This document shows positions 7,877 through 15,978 of a DNA stretch of 64,000 nucleotides, in pieces. Origin of the DNA: Thermoplasmata archaeon (GTDB lineage Archaea; Thermoplasmatota; Thermoplasmata; Lutacidiplasmatales; UBA184). How positions within the stretch are numbered: the stretch's first letter is position 1; every line of letters begins with the position of its first letter. A program made the position numbers and the translations under genes. The notes beneath the pieces were generated by a model that was not told the origin of the DNA, made no database searches, and saw only the letters and a list, made by a program, of their open reading frames with translations. The stretch spans positions 148,265-212,264 of the forward strand of contig JAKAVQ010000001.1 in the NCBI GenBank assembly GCA_021817245.1. Reading direction: 5' to 3'.

Positions 7877-8895
7877 TCCGAGAGGGGCTGCGCGTTCCCC
7901 GACGTCAAGGGGAGGAGGTCCGGCGGGCGATGGTCGACGCCGGATTCTTTGAGGGAGGGTTCGGGATCCTCCGCGAGGGGGAGTCTCTCGTCCTGCCGCT
8001 CGCTGCCGGGGCGAAGCCCCCGCCCGCGTGGGGAGAGATCGTCCAGCGCGACTTCCCGTCGTTCGAGACCTCTGGAAGTACCGACTACCGGGACATGCTC
8101 CGCTGGACCCCCGAGGACCGCGCCCGGCTTCCCCGCTCGTTCGATGTGGTGGGGGACATCGTGCTCGTCCGGCTGCCCTCCGAGCTCGAGGATCGGCGGG
8201 AGGAGGTCGGCGAAGCGCTGCTCGCCTTCGTTCCCTCCGCGCGTCTGGTCGGTCTCGACCGCGGGGTCCAGGGACCCGAGCGGCGACGGGCGGTGGAGCG
8301 CATCGCGGGGAAGGGCCCCTGGTCGACCCGCCACCGGGAGAACGGCCTCGCGTTCGACGTCGACGTCGCCCGGGCGTACTTCTCTCCCCGGCTCGCCCGG
8401 GAGCACGAGCGGGTCGCCGCCCAGGTCACCGAGGGGGACCGGGTCTACGACCTCTGCTGCGGCGTGGGGCCGTTCGCCGTGACGATCGCGCGGGACCGGC
8501 GGGCCAAGGTCGTCACGGCGGTCGACGCGAACCCGGCGGCCATCGAGCTCCTGCGGGGGACGCTGCGGCGGTGCTCCTTTCGCGACCGGGTGGAGCCGGT
8601 GGAGTCCCGGCTCGAAGAGTTCCTGCCCCGCGCCGAGCCTCGAGAGCGGGTCGTGTTGAATCTCCCTCTCGAAGGGATTAAGTATCTACCCTCGGTGGCA
8701 CGGGCAGTCTCCCCGCTCGGCTGCCTGTACTACTATGAGGTCGTGGGCCGCGCCGACGCGGAGACGCGAACGGAGGCGATCGTGAGCGCGCTTGGCGGCA
8801 GTGCGGCGTGGCGCGTGGCGGACCGCCATGTGGTCCACCCGTACTCCCCGGCCTCGGACCTCGTCGCCTTCGTGCTGGCGCGTTCGGGAGACTGA
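7873..8895 (+). CDS. trm5: tRNA (guanine37-N1)-methyltransferase, Trm5-like
   Basis: 340 residues. Predicted to methylate N1 of G37 in tRNA, the first step towards wyosine derivatives and important for reading-frame maintenance. The C-terminal half is a class I SAM-dependent methyltransferase: motif I DLCCGVGPFAVTIA (about 191-204), VDANPAAIELL, and the Trm5/Taw2 NLP motif in VVLNLPLEGIKYLP (about 260). The start ATG overlaps the apgM stop by 4 bp, so translation is probably coupled. A related Taw2 (aminocarboxypropyl transferase) cannot be fully excluded from sequence alone, but NLP and overall length favour Trm5. Confidence 0.82.
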   Translation: MIREGLRVPRRQGEEVRRAMVDAGFFEGGFGILREGESLVLPLAAGAKPPPAWGEIVQRDFPSFETSGSTDYRDMLRWTPEDRARLPRSFDVVGDIVLVRLPSELEDRREEVGEALLAFVPSARLVGLDRGVQGPERRRAVERIAGKGPWSTRHRENGLAFDVDVARAYFSPRLAREHERVAAQVTEGDRVYDLCCGVGPFAVTIARDRRAKVVTAVDANPAAIELLRGTLRRCSFRDRVEPVESRLEEFLPRAEPRERVVLNLPLEGIKYLPSVARAVSPLGCLYYYEVVGRADAETRTEAIVSALGGSAAWRVADRHVVHPYSPASDLVAFVLARSGD

Positions 8896-8905
8896 CGAGG
8901 TTCCG

Positions 8906-11230
8906 ATGGCGTACGTGGTCGATCTTGCAGAGGTCTCGGTGTCCGACCTCCCCCTCGTGGGGGGAAAGGCGAGCAAGCTGGGCGAGCTCGTCCGGCAGGG
9001 GCTGCCCGTCCCTCCCGGTTTCGTGGTGACGACCGAGGCCTACCAAGCCTTCGTCGATGCGACGGTCCTGAAGACCGAGATCCCCGAAGCCCTCGGTTCG
9101 ATCCGGACGGAGAAGCCGGAGACGGTCGAGCGGGCTTCCCAACGGATCCGGGCCGCGTTCGAGCGTACCGAGTTCCCGAAGGAGCTCTCGGACGTGATCT
9201 CCCGGGCGTACGAGGCGTACGTTCGCCGCCACCAGGTCCGCTTCTCGGCCGTCCGGTCGAGCGCTACCGCGGAGGACCTCGAGGGCGCGTCGTTCGCGGG
9301 GCTCCAGGATACCTACCTCAACGTCACGGGCGTAGAGAACATCCTCACCGGCGTGCGCAAGTGCTGGGGCTCGCTCTTCACCCCGCGGGTGCTCGTGTAC
9401 CGTCAGAAGAAGGGGTTCGATCACGGAGCGGTCCGACTGGCCGTGCTCGTGCAGAAGATGGTCGATGCGACCGTGAGCGGGATCCTGTTCACGCGCGACC
9501 CCAACACGGGCGAGAACCACATGATCGTCGAGGCCGGCTACGGTCTCGGCGAGGCGATCGTCGGCGGTGAGGTGACGCCCGACCATTACGTGGTCGACGG
9601 GGCCACGCAGAAGCTCGTCCACAAGCAGCTCTCCGAGCAGAAGATTCGGCTCGTCCGCGCGGAGGGCGGGGGCAATCGACGCGAGGAGGTCCCGGTGGCC
9701 GAGCGTTCGGCCCAGAAGCTCTCCGACCCACGGTTGAACCAGTTGGTCTCTCTCGCGCGGCTCATCGAGTCGCACTACCGTCGTCCGATGGACGTCGAGT
9801 GGTGCGGGGACGCCGAATCGCTCTACATCGTGCAGGCGAGGCCCGTGACCACCATACCTACGTCCACAGCGCCGGGAGCCAAGTCCGAACACGCCGCCGA
9901 AGGGCCGAGCGAGGAGGCTCCGATCCTCCGCGGGTTCGGGGCGAGCCCCGGGGTCGCGGTCGGCACGGCCCGGCTCCTTCACGGGGCCGCGGAGCTCGAC
10001 AAGCTCAGCGCCGGCGAAGTGCTGGTGACGTCGATGACGACGCCGGACATGGTCCCTGCGATGTCGCGAGCGGCCGCGATCGTGACGGACGAAGGCGGCA
10101 TGACGTGCCATGCGGCGATCGTCTCCCGGGAGCTCGGGGTGCCGTGCGTGGTCGGGACCCGGGAGGCCACCGCGAAGCTCAGCGACGGCATGGAAGTGAC
10201 CGTCGACGGGAAGGCCGGGCTCGTCTTCCGCGGCAACACCGCGCGCGCGCGGCCCGCGGCGTCCTCCCCGGCGGTCGGCGGAACGAATGTCGTGCATGCC
10301 CACGAGGGGGCACCGGTCACGGCGACCAAGATCTACGTGAACGTCGGGGTCCCCGAGAAGGCCGAGGAGTACGCCCGATTGCCGGTCTCGGGGGTCGGTC
10401 TCCTCCGGATCGAGTTCATCTTCACGGCCCACGTCCGGGAGCATCCCCTCGCCCTCCTCAAGAAGGGGAAGAAGGAGGAGCTCGTCCGTCGGCTGGCCGA
10501 CGGCATCGGCAAGGTCTGCCAGGCGTTCGCGCCGCGGCCGGTCATCATCCGGACGTCCGACTTCAAGACGAACGAGTACCGCGGCATGCCGGGCGGAGCG
10601 GAGTTCGAGCCGTCGGAGGAGAACCCCATGATCGGCTGGCGGGGCTGCTCCCGGTACATCTCGCCGGTCTACCGGCCGGCGTTCCTGGCCGAGCTCGAGG
10701 CGATCCGACGCGTCCGCACCGACATGGGGCTCAAGAACGCGATGGTGATGCTGCCGTTCGTCCGCAACACTTGGGAGCTCGAGGAGATCGCCGAGATCAT
10801 GCGGGCGGAGGGACTCCGCCGGTCGCGGGACTTCCAGCTCTACCTGATGGCGGAAGTTCCTTCGACCGTTCTTCTCGCCCGGGAGTTTTCGAAGCATTGC
10901 GACGGGTTCTCGATCGGGTCGAACGATCTGACGCAGCTCGTCCTCGGCGCCGACCGGGATTCCGAGACGCTCGGGCGAATGGGATACTTCGACGAACGCG
11001 ACCCCGCCGTCCTGCGGGCGATCTCGCTCCTGATCGAGGGGGCGCACGCCGAGGGCCGGACGGTCGGGATCTGCGGGCAGGGCCCGAGCGTCTATCCCGA
11101 GTTCGCGGAGTTCCTCGTCCGCGAGGGGATCGATTCCATCTCGCTCAATGCGGACACGGTCGTTCCGACCATCCGAACGATCGCCTCGCTCGAGCAGCGG
11201 ATGAAGCTCGCGAGCGTGCGCGGTCGGTAG
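8906..11230 (+). CDS. ppsA: Phosphoenolpyruvate synthase
   Basis: 774 residues. Makes PEP from pyruvate and ATP (releasing AMP and phosphate), the entry step of gluconeogenesis. N-terminal ATP-grasp domain with VGGKASKLGELVRQGLPVPPGF and SSATAEDLEGASFAGLQDTY. The phosphohistidine swivelling domain has GGMTCHAAIVSRELGVPCVVG (catalytic His near residue 402). The C-terminal PEP/pyruvate barrel ends with the catalytic Cys in GICGQGPS. The ATG at 8906 is chosen over an in-frame start at 8792 because it follows GACGAGG and begins the conserved domain. It lies 10 bp after trm5, in an operon with apgM. Confidence 0.93.
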   Translation: MAYVVDLAEVSVSDLPLVGGKASKLGELVRQGLPVPPGFVVTTEAYQAFVDATVLKTEIPEALGSIRTEKPETVERASQRIRAAFERTEFPKELSDVISRAYEAYVRRHQVRFSAVRSSATAEDLEGASFAGLQDTYLNVTGVENILTGVRKCWGSLFTPRVLVYRQKKGFDHGAVRLAVLVQKMVDATVSGILFTRDPNTGENHMIVEAGYGLGEAIVGGEVTPDHYVVDGATQKLVHKQLSEQKIRLVRAEGGGNRREEVPVAERSAQKLSDPRLNQLVSLARLIESHYRRPMDVEWCGDAESLYIVQARPVTTIPTSTAPGAKSEHAAEGPSEEAPILRGFGASPGVAVGTARLLHGAAELDKLSAGEVLVTSMTTPDMVPAMSRAAAIVTDEGGMTCHAAIVSRELGVPCVVGTREATAKLSDGMEVTVDGKAGLVFRGNTARARPAASSPAVGGTNVVHAHEGAPVTATKIYVNVGVPEKAEEYARLPVSGVGLLRIEFIFTAHVREHPLALLKKGKKEELVRRLADGIGKVCQAFAPRPVIIRTSDFKTNEYRGMPGGAEFEPSEENPMIGWRGCSRYISPVYRPAFLAELEAIRRVRTDMGLKNAMVMLPFVRNTWELEEIAEIMRAEGLRRSRDFQLYLMAEVPSTVLLAREFSKHCDGFSIGSNDLTQLVLGADRDSETLGRMGYFDERDPAVLRAISLLIEGAHAEGRTVGICGQGPSVYPEFAEFLVREGIDSISLNADTVVPTIRTIASLEQRMKLASVRGR

Positions 11231-11290
11231 ACCCGGAACGTCTCTCGCCCACGTTGCGATGGGCCCGCCCGTTCCCGGTGCCCCGGCGCC

Positions 11291-12130
11291 TCAGGCCCTC
11301 GGCGGCCTCCATCGCGGAGCTCCCGGCGGACCCGGTGTCGGGAGCGCCAGGACCGCTTCGGGAGGAAGCTCGTACTCGACGAACCGCCGGACGACGTGGA
11401 ACCCCAGCGCTCCGAGCCGGGTCTCGAGGCGCGGGGAGTCGGTGAACATCGAGTAGCGCACACCAGGACCGGCCGTACCGTGCTCGATCGCGTAGTGGAC
11501 GAGCGCGCTCGCCGCGCCCTGGCCGCGCGCCTCCCTCCGCGTCGCGACCGCGTGGATCCCGGCCGTCGTGCGGTACCGGTAGACGAGCGCCGAGGCGACC
11601 GGCGCCCCCCCGACCTCCGCGAGCAGCGGCACCAGCCGCTCGGTCGGGTTGGGATGGTTCCACGCGAGGTCGAGCGCGCTCCGCAGCTCCGGCCGCTCGC
11701 GCTCGTTCGACCAGAAGGACGCGAGGAGCTCGATCTCCGGGGTCCGGGCGGGCCGAACCGCGACGCCTTCCGCGGGACCCGCCCCAAGCGGCGCGTCGGC
11801 GAGCAGCAGCGCGAGGGAACCCTCCCGAGGACGGAAGCCGAATCGCCGGAGGCCGGCGTCGAGGTGATCGGGAACGGGGGGCGCGACCCGGAACGTCGGA
11901 CGGAGGGCCCGTTGGAAGTAGTGGTCGAGCGCTCGCTCGAAGAAGGCGGTCTGCCGCTCCGGTCCGACCCCCGTCGCCTGAACGAAGTTGAACCGCGGCA
12001 CGGGGAGCTTCTCGTGCGTGACGAGCGTCGCGCCCGGGACCTCGAGCGCATACCCCCCGAGCGTCAGGACGAACTGGCGTTCGGCCTCCAGCGCCGCGTC
12101 GCTCGCCGCCTCGCGACCCAAAGACTCCAC
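11291..12130 (-). CDS. GNAT-family N-acetyltransferase
   Basis: About 280 residues. The C-terminal half carries a GNAT fold. ALVYRYRTTAGIHAVATRREARGQGAASALVHYAI contains the acetyl-CoA pyrophosphate-binding R-x-x-G-x-G/A signature (RREARGQGAA), and LGALGFHVVRRFVEYEL is the typical C-terminal strand. The N-terminal half may be a degenerate second GNAT unit. Substrate unknown. The start is uncertain: GTG 12130 follows AGGCGG, while an ATG at 12202 would leave only 81 bp to the divergent fusion gene. Confidence 0.7.
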   Translation of the reverse strand: MESLGREAASDAALEAERQFVLTLGGYALEVPGATLVTHEKLPVPRFNFVQATGVGPERQTAFFERALDHYFQRALRPTFRVAPPVPDHLDAGLRRFGFRPREGSLALLLADAPLGAGPAEGVAVRPARTPEIELLASFWSNERERPELRSALDLAWNHPNPTERLVPLLAEVGGAPVASALVYRYRTTAGIHAVATRREARGQGAASALVHYAIEHGTAGPGVRYSMFTDSPRLETRLGALGFHVVRRFVEYELPPEAVLALPTPGPPGAPRWRPPRA

Positions 12131-12283
12131 AGCCGCCTCTAGGCATACGGGTAGAGAGGCATTTCGCCCGCGCGGGTCCGCCGGATCGCCGCGACCCGCC
12201 ACGTCCCGGGCGAACCGTTATCTCTCGGTCCCCCTCGTCCGCGCGCGGTCGCTCTTCCGAGGGCGCCCGGGAGAACGTAGGCA

Positions 12284-14191
12284 ATGGTCGCGCGAAGGCT
12301 CGAGCTCCCCGGTCCCGTGGCGGTCCTGGGGGGCGGGAACATGGGAAGCGGGATCGCCCAGGCGTGCGCCCAGGCCGGTTTCACCGTTCGGGTCCGGGAC
12401 GTCGATGCCGCCGCGGTCGCCCGAGGCCGCGCGCTTCTCGAAAAGATGCTCGCCGGCGCCGTCGAGCGGAAGAAGATGACGCCGGCGAAGCGCGACGAGG
12501 TCCTCGGTCGGATCTCCTTCGGGACCGATCTCGCGGCCGCCGTGAGCGGGTGCTCCCTGGTCGTGGAGGCGGTCTTCGAGGAGGAGACCGTGAAGCGGCG
12601 CCTCTTCGAGGAGATCGCGCCGCTCGTCGGACCGGAGACGATCGTCGCGACCAATACCTCCTCCCTCTCGGTGGAGTCCCTCGGCGCCGGGTTCCCCCAC
12701 CCGGGACGCTTCGCCGGGCTCCACTTCTTCTACCCGGCGGCGATCAACAAGCTCGTCGAGATCATCGGGGCGCCGACGACCGACCCCGGAACGCTCGAAG
12801 AGCTCGAACGCTTCGGCTACCGGTTGCGCAAGATCCCGATCACCACGCGGGACGCATCGGGGTTCTGCGTGAACCGCTACTTCGTCCCGTATCTGAACGA
12901 GTCCGCCCGCCTCGCCGAGGAAGGCGTCGCGAGCCTCGCGACCATCGAGGAGGTGGGGCGGGAACTTTTCGGCGCGACGCTGGGCCCGTTCGAGCTGATG
13001 AACGTGACCGGGATCCCGATCGCCTACCACGCCGAGTCCTCGCTCTTCCGGGCCTTCGGGCCGGCGTACGCGCCCGCGGCACTCCTCGAGCAGCAGTTCC
13101 GGGCCGGTCGGCCCTGGGCGTGGAAAGAGACCTCGGTCGAGCCGGAGAAAAAGCCGGCGGTGCGCCGGCGTCTTCTCGGACTCACGATCGGCATCGCGAC
13201 CCGGCTCGTGGAAGAGGGGGTCGCGTCGGCCGAGGCGACCGACCGCGGAGCGACGGTCGGTCTACGACGGCGCGCGGGACCGTTCGCGCAGCTCTCGTCG
13301 GTCGGGCTCCCCGAGGGCCTCGACATGGTCGAGGAGTACGCGCGGCGATGGCCGGGAAACTTCCCGGTCTCGAAGGAGCTCGCCGCCCGGGCGAAGCGGG
13401 GCGAGCACGCCTGGCCGATGCGCCTCGTCCGCGTCGAACGGAAGGGCCCGGTCGCCTGGGTCCTGCTCGACCGTCCTGAGGTACTGAACTCCCTCGACTC
13501 CGGGGTCCTCCGCGCGGTCGAGGACGCCTTTCGCGCCCTCGCGGAGGAGCCGAAGCCGCCGGTCGTGGTCCTGGCCGGTTCCTCGCCGGTCTTCGCGGCG
13601 GGCGCCGACATCGCCGAGATGGAGCAGAAGACGGTCGGCGAAGGGATCGCCTTCGGCTTCCTCGGCCAGCGCGTCGCCGAGACCGTCGAGCGGTTCCCGG
13701 CGCCGGTGATCGCGCTCGTGGAAGGGTACGCGCTCGGTGGAGGGCTCGAGTTGGCCCTGGCCGCAGACTTCATCGTCGCGGCGGAGGGCGCGCAGCTCGG
13801 TCTGCCCGAGGTCACCGTCGGCATCCATCCGGGGATGGGCGGGGCGACGCGCCTCTCCCGATTGATCGGCCGGGGACGGGCGAAGCTCCTCACGTACACC
13901 GGCACGCCAGTCAGCGCCGAGGAAGCGTACCGGATCGGGTTCGTCGCGAAGGTCGTCACGGCCGCCGCGGCGCGGGAGGAGGTCCAGGCGCTCGCCGAGA
14001 CGATCGCGTCCCGGGCGCCCCTCGGCGTCCGCTGGATCAAGCAGGTGATCGACCGGGGGCTCGACGCGTCGCTCGCCAGTGCCCTCTACCTGGAGGCGGA
14101 GTCGGCCGGCCACACCTTCGGGACCGAGGATCGGAAGGAGGGGATGCGGGCGTTCCTCGAACGCCGGCCGCCCCGGTTCCAGGGAAAATAG
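12284..14191 (+). CDS. 3-hydroxyacyl-CoA dehydrogenase / enoyl-CoA hydratase fusion
   Basis: 635 residues, bifunctional. The N-terminal NAD-binding dehydrogenase has GGGNMGSGIAQACAQAGF (from about residue 16), ATNTSSLSV, and the catalytic His region GLHFFYPAAINKLVEII. A helical dimerisation region follows to about residue 385. The C-terminal crotonase domain has DRPEVLNSLDSGVL, the oxyanion-hole AAGADIAEM, ALGGGLELALAADFIVA and LPEVTVGIHPGMGGATRL. The dehydrogenase-first order is the reverse of bacterial FadB. It matches archaeal crotonyl-CoA hydratase/3-hydroxybutyryl-CoA dehydrogenases used in the hydroxybutyrate cycles and in fatty-acid-type oxidation. Pathway direction cannot be told here; no thiolase or acyl-CoA dehydrogenase is adjacent. 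Confidence 0.9.
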   Translation: MVARRLELPGPVAVLGGGNMGSGIAQACAQAGFTVRVRDVDAAAVARGRALLEKMLAGAVERKKMTPAKRDEVLGRISFGTDLAAAVSGCSLVVEAVFEEETVKRRLFEEIAPLVGPETIVATNTSSLSVESLGAGFPHPGRFAGLHFFYPAAINKLVEIIGAPTTDPGTLEELERFGYRLRKIPITTRDASGFCVNRYFVPYLNESARLAEEGVASLATIEEVGRELFGATLGPFELMNVTGIPIAYHAESSLFRAFGPAYAPAALLEQQFRAGRPWAWKETSVEPEKKPAVRRRLLGLTIGIATRLVEEGVASAEATDRGATVGLRRRAGPFAQLSSVGLPEGLDMVEEYARRWPGNFPVSKELAARAKRGEHAWPMRLVRVERKGPVAWVLLDRPEVLNSLDSGVLRAVEDAFRALAEEPKPPVVVLAGSSPVFAAGADIAEMEQKTVGEGIAFGFLGQRVAETVERFPAPVIALVEGYALGGGLELALAADFIVAAEGAQLGLPEVTVGIHPGMGGATRLSRLIGRGRAKLLTYTGTPVSAEEAYRIGFVAKVVTAAAAREEVQALAETIASRAPLGVRWIKQVIDRGLDASLASALYLEAESAGHTFGTEDRKEGMRAFLERRPPRFQGK

Positions 14192-14225
14192 GTGGGTCGG
14201 GGAGCCCCCGCCCGACGGGCGGATC

Positions 14226-14624
14226 CTACGCGTGGCCGCCCGCGATCTCGGCCCGGTACGCCTCGGCGGTCAGGTACTCCTTCGGGTCCGCGGCCGCCGC
14301 GAGCTTCATGCGAAAGAGCCATCCCCGGCCGTACGGGTCCTGGTTGACGAGTTCGGGGTGCTTCGTGAGCTCCGCGTTCGCCTCGACGATCGACCCGTTC
14401 GCCGGCGCGTAGACGTCGGCGACGGTCTTCACGGACTCGAGCACCATCGTGCTCGCGTCCTTCGTCAGGAGCTTGCCGGCCGCGGGAAGGTCGACGAAGA
14501 CGATGTCCGTCAGTTCGGCCTGGGCGTGGTCGGTAACGCCGACCGTCGCGGTGTCGCCGTCGACCCGCACCCATTCGTGGCTCTTCGTGTACCACCGGTC
14601 GTCCGGCACCTTCGTTTCGCTCAT
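14226..14624 (-). CDS. gcvH: Glycine cleavage system H protein
   Basis: 132 residues. Lipoyl carrier that shuttles the methylamine group between the P, T and L proteins of glycine cleavage. The lipoylation site is Lys66 in VLESVKTVADVYAP, and SHEWVRVDGDTATVGVTDHAQ is the typical N-terminal strand set. Usual family length is 125-130. It lies just 3 bp after the ahcY stop on the same strand, so the two are probably co-transcribed. GcvP, GcvT and lipoate enzymes are not in the window. The pairing links one-carbon and methyl metabolism. Confidence 0.93.
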   Translation of the reverse strand: MSETKVPDDRWYTKSHEWVRVDGDTATVGVTDHAQAELTDIVFVDLPAAGKLLTKDASTMVLESVKTVADVYAPANGSIVEANAELTKHPELVNQDPYGRGWLFRMKLAAAADPKEYLTAEAYRAEIAGGHA

Positions 14625-14627
14625 CGT

Positions 14628-15860
14628 TCAGGTCCCTCCTTCCCACTCTGCGGCGTAGCGCACCTGCTCCGGGGTCGGCGTGTCGATCCGCACGCCCATC
14701 GAGGGCAGCGCGGCCTCGGCGACCGCGCGATCGAGCTCCCGGGGGACCGCGTGGACGCGGGCCTCCATCGTCCGGCCGTTCCGGGCGAGGTGCTCGGCGC
14801 TCAGCGCCTGCAGCGCAAAGGAGAGGTCCATGATCTCGACCGGGTGGCCTTGCCCCGCAGCGAGGTTGATGAGCCGCCCTTCCCCGAGGAGGTAGACCCG
14901 GCGGCCGTCGGCGAAGGCGTACTCCTCCACGTGGGGCCGGGCCGCCCGGTGGCTCTGCGCGATCCCCTCGAGCTCGGAGCGGGCGACCTCGACGTCGAAA
15001 TGGCCCGCGTTCGCGAGCAGGCAGCCGTCCTTGAGGATGCGGAAGTGCTCGGACCGCACGACGCCCGTGTTGCCCGTCACGGTGACGATCAGGTCGGCCT
15101 CACGGGCCGCTTCGAACATCGGCATCACCCGAAAGCCGTCCATCCGGGCCTCGAGCGCGCGCACGGGGTCAATCTCGGTCACGACGACGTCGCCCCCGAG
15201 CCCCCGCAGGCGGGAGGCGACGCCCCGGCCGCACCATCCGTACCCCGCGACCACGCAGACCTTGCCCGCGATCAGCAGGTTCGTCGCGGTGAGGATCCCG
15301 TCGACCGTGGACTGGCCGGTGCCGTAGCGGTTGTCGAAGAGGTGCTTCATCTCCGCGTTGTTGACGTCGATCGCGGGGAAGAGGAGCCGGCCGGACCGTT
15401 CGAGGGCCCGCAGGCGGGTGACCCCGGTCGTCGTCTCCTCGGTCGAGCCGCGGATCCGGCCCCGATCCCGACGGTCGGTGTGGACGAGCGCGACCAGGTC
15501 GGCGCCGTCGTCGACGATCACGTCCGGGTCGGCGTCCAGCATCGCGCGCACCCCGGCCTTGTACTCGGCGACCGATTCGCCCTTCCGAGCGAACGTCTCG
15601 ACCCCCCCCTCGCGGACCGCCGCGACGGCGTCGTCATCGGTCGAGAGGGGGTTGCTTGCGGCCAGGCGGACGTCCCCCCCTCCGGCCTTGAGCGCGAGGG
15701 CCAGGGCGCACGTCTTCGCTTCCACGTGGAGCACGGCCGAGATCGTGAGCCCCGAGAACGGACGCTCGGTCTCGAACCGGCGGCGGATCCCTTCAAGGAC
15801 CGGCATGTGGCGGCGCGCCCATTCGATCTTGAGCCGTCCCCGCTCGAGGTCTCCGACCAT
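14628..15860 (-). CDS. ahcY: S-adenosylhomocysteine hydrolase
   Basis: About 410 residues. Splits S-adenosylhomocysteine into adenosine and homocysteine, removing the inhibitor left by SAM-dependent methyltransferases. Visible motifs are IEWARRHMPVL at the N-terminus, the DDGADL and NNAEMKHLFDNRYGTGQST active-site segments, and the NAD-binding VVAGYGWCGRG. An upstream in-frame ATG at 15893 exists. The TATA-like GCTTTATG near 15892-15899 sits on it, so the ATG at 15860 (MVGDLERGRLKIEW) fits both promoter spacing and the family N-terminus. Homocysteine produced here could feed the CBS/CGS genes at 21.9-24.4 kb. Confidence 0.92.
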   Translation of the reverse strand: MVGDLERGRLKIEWARRHMPVLEGIRRRFETERPFSGLTISAVLHVEAKTCALALALKAGGGDVRLAASNPLSTDDDAVAAVREGGVETFARKGESVAEYKAGVRAMLDADPDVIVDDGADLVALVHTDRRDRGRIRGSTEETTTGVTRLRALERSGRLLFPAIDVNNAEMKHLFDNRYGTGQSTVDGILTATNLLIAGKVCVVAGYGWCGRGVASRLRGLGGDVVVTEIDPVRALEARMDGFRVMPMFEAAREADLIVTVTGNTGVVRSEHFRILKDGCLLANAGHFDVEVARSELEGIAQSHRAARPHVEEYAFADGRRVYLLGEGRLINLAAGQGHPVEIMDLSFALQALSAEHLARNGRTMEARVHAVPRELDRAVAEAALPSMGVRIDTPTPEQVRYAAEWEGGT

Positions 15861-15978
15861 CGCGATTCCGGGTTCGGATACGTGGGACGGCATAAAGCCT
15901 GAGGCGCGCGGGCCGCATCCCTCGGCCGACGGGTGCGGGAAGGGGTCGGACGCTCCGGCGGGTTCGCCGGGATCGTTC

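Noticed and set aside
8678..11047. Long open frame on the minus strand (789 codons) opposite ppsA
   Set aside because: Antisense shadow created by GC-rich codon bias. The translation is Arg/Asp/Gly-rich with no domains, whereas the plus strand encodes a clear PEP synthase.
14079..15902. Plus-strand open frame of 607 codons opposite gcvH/ahcY
   Set aside because: Antisense to two unmistakable genes, with no recognisable protein features.
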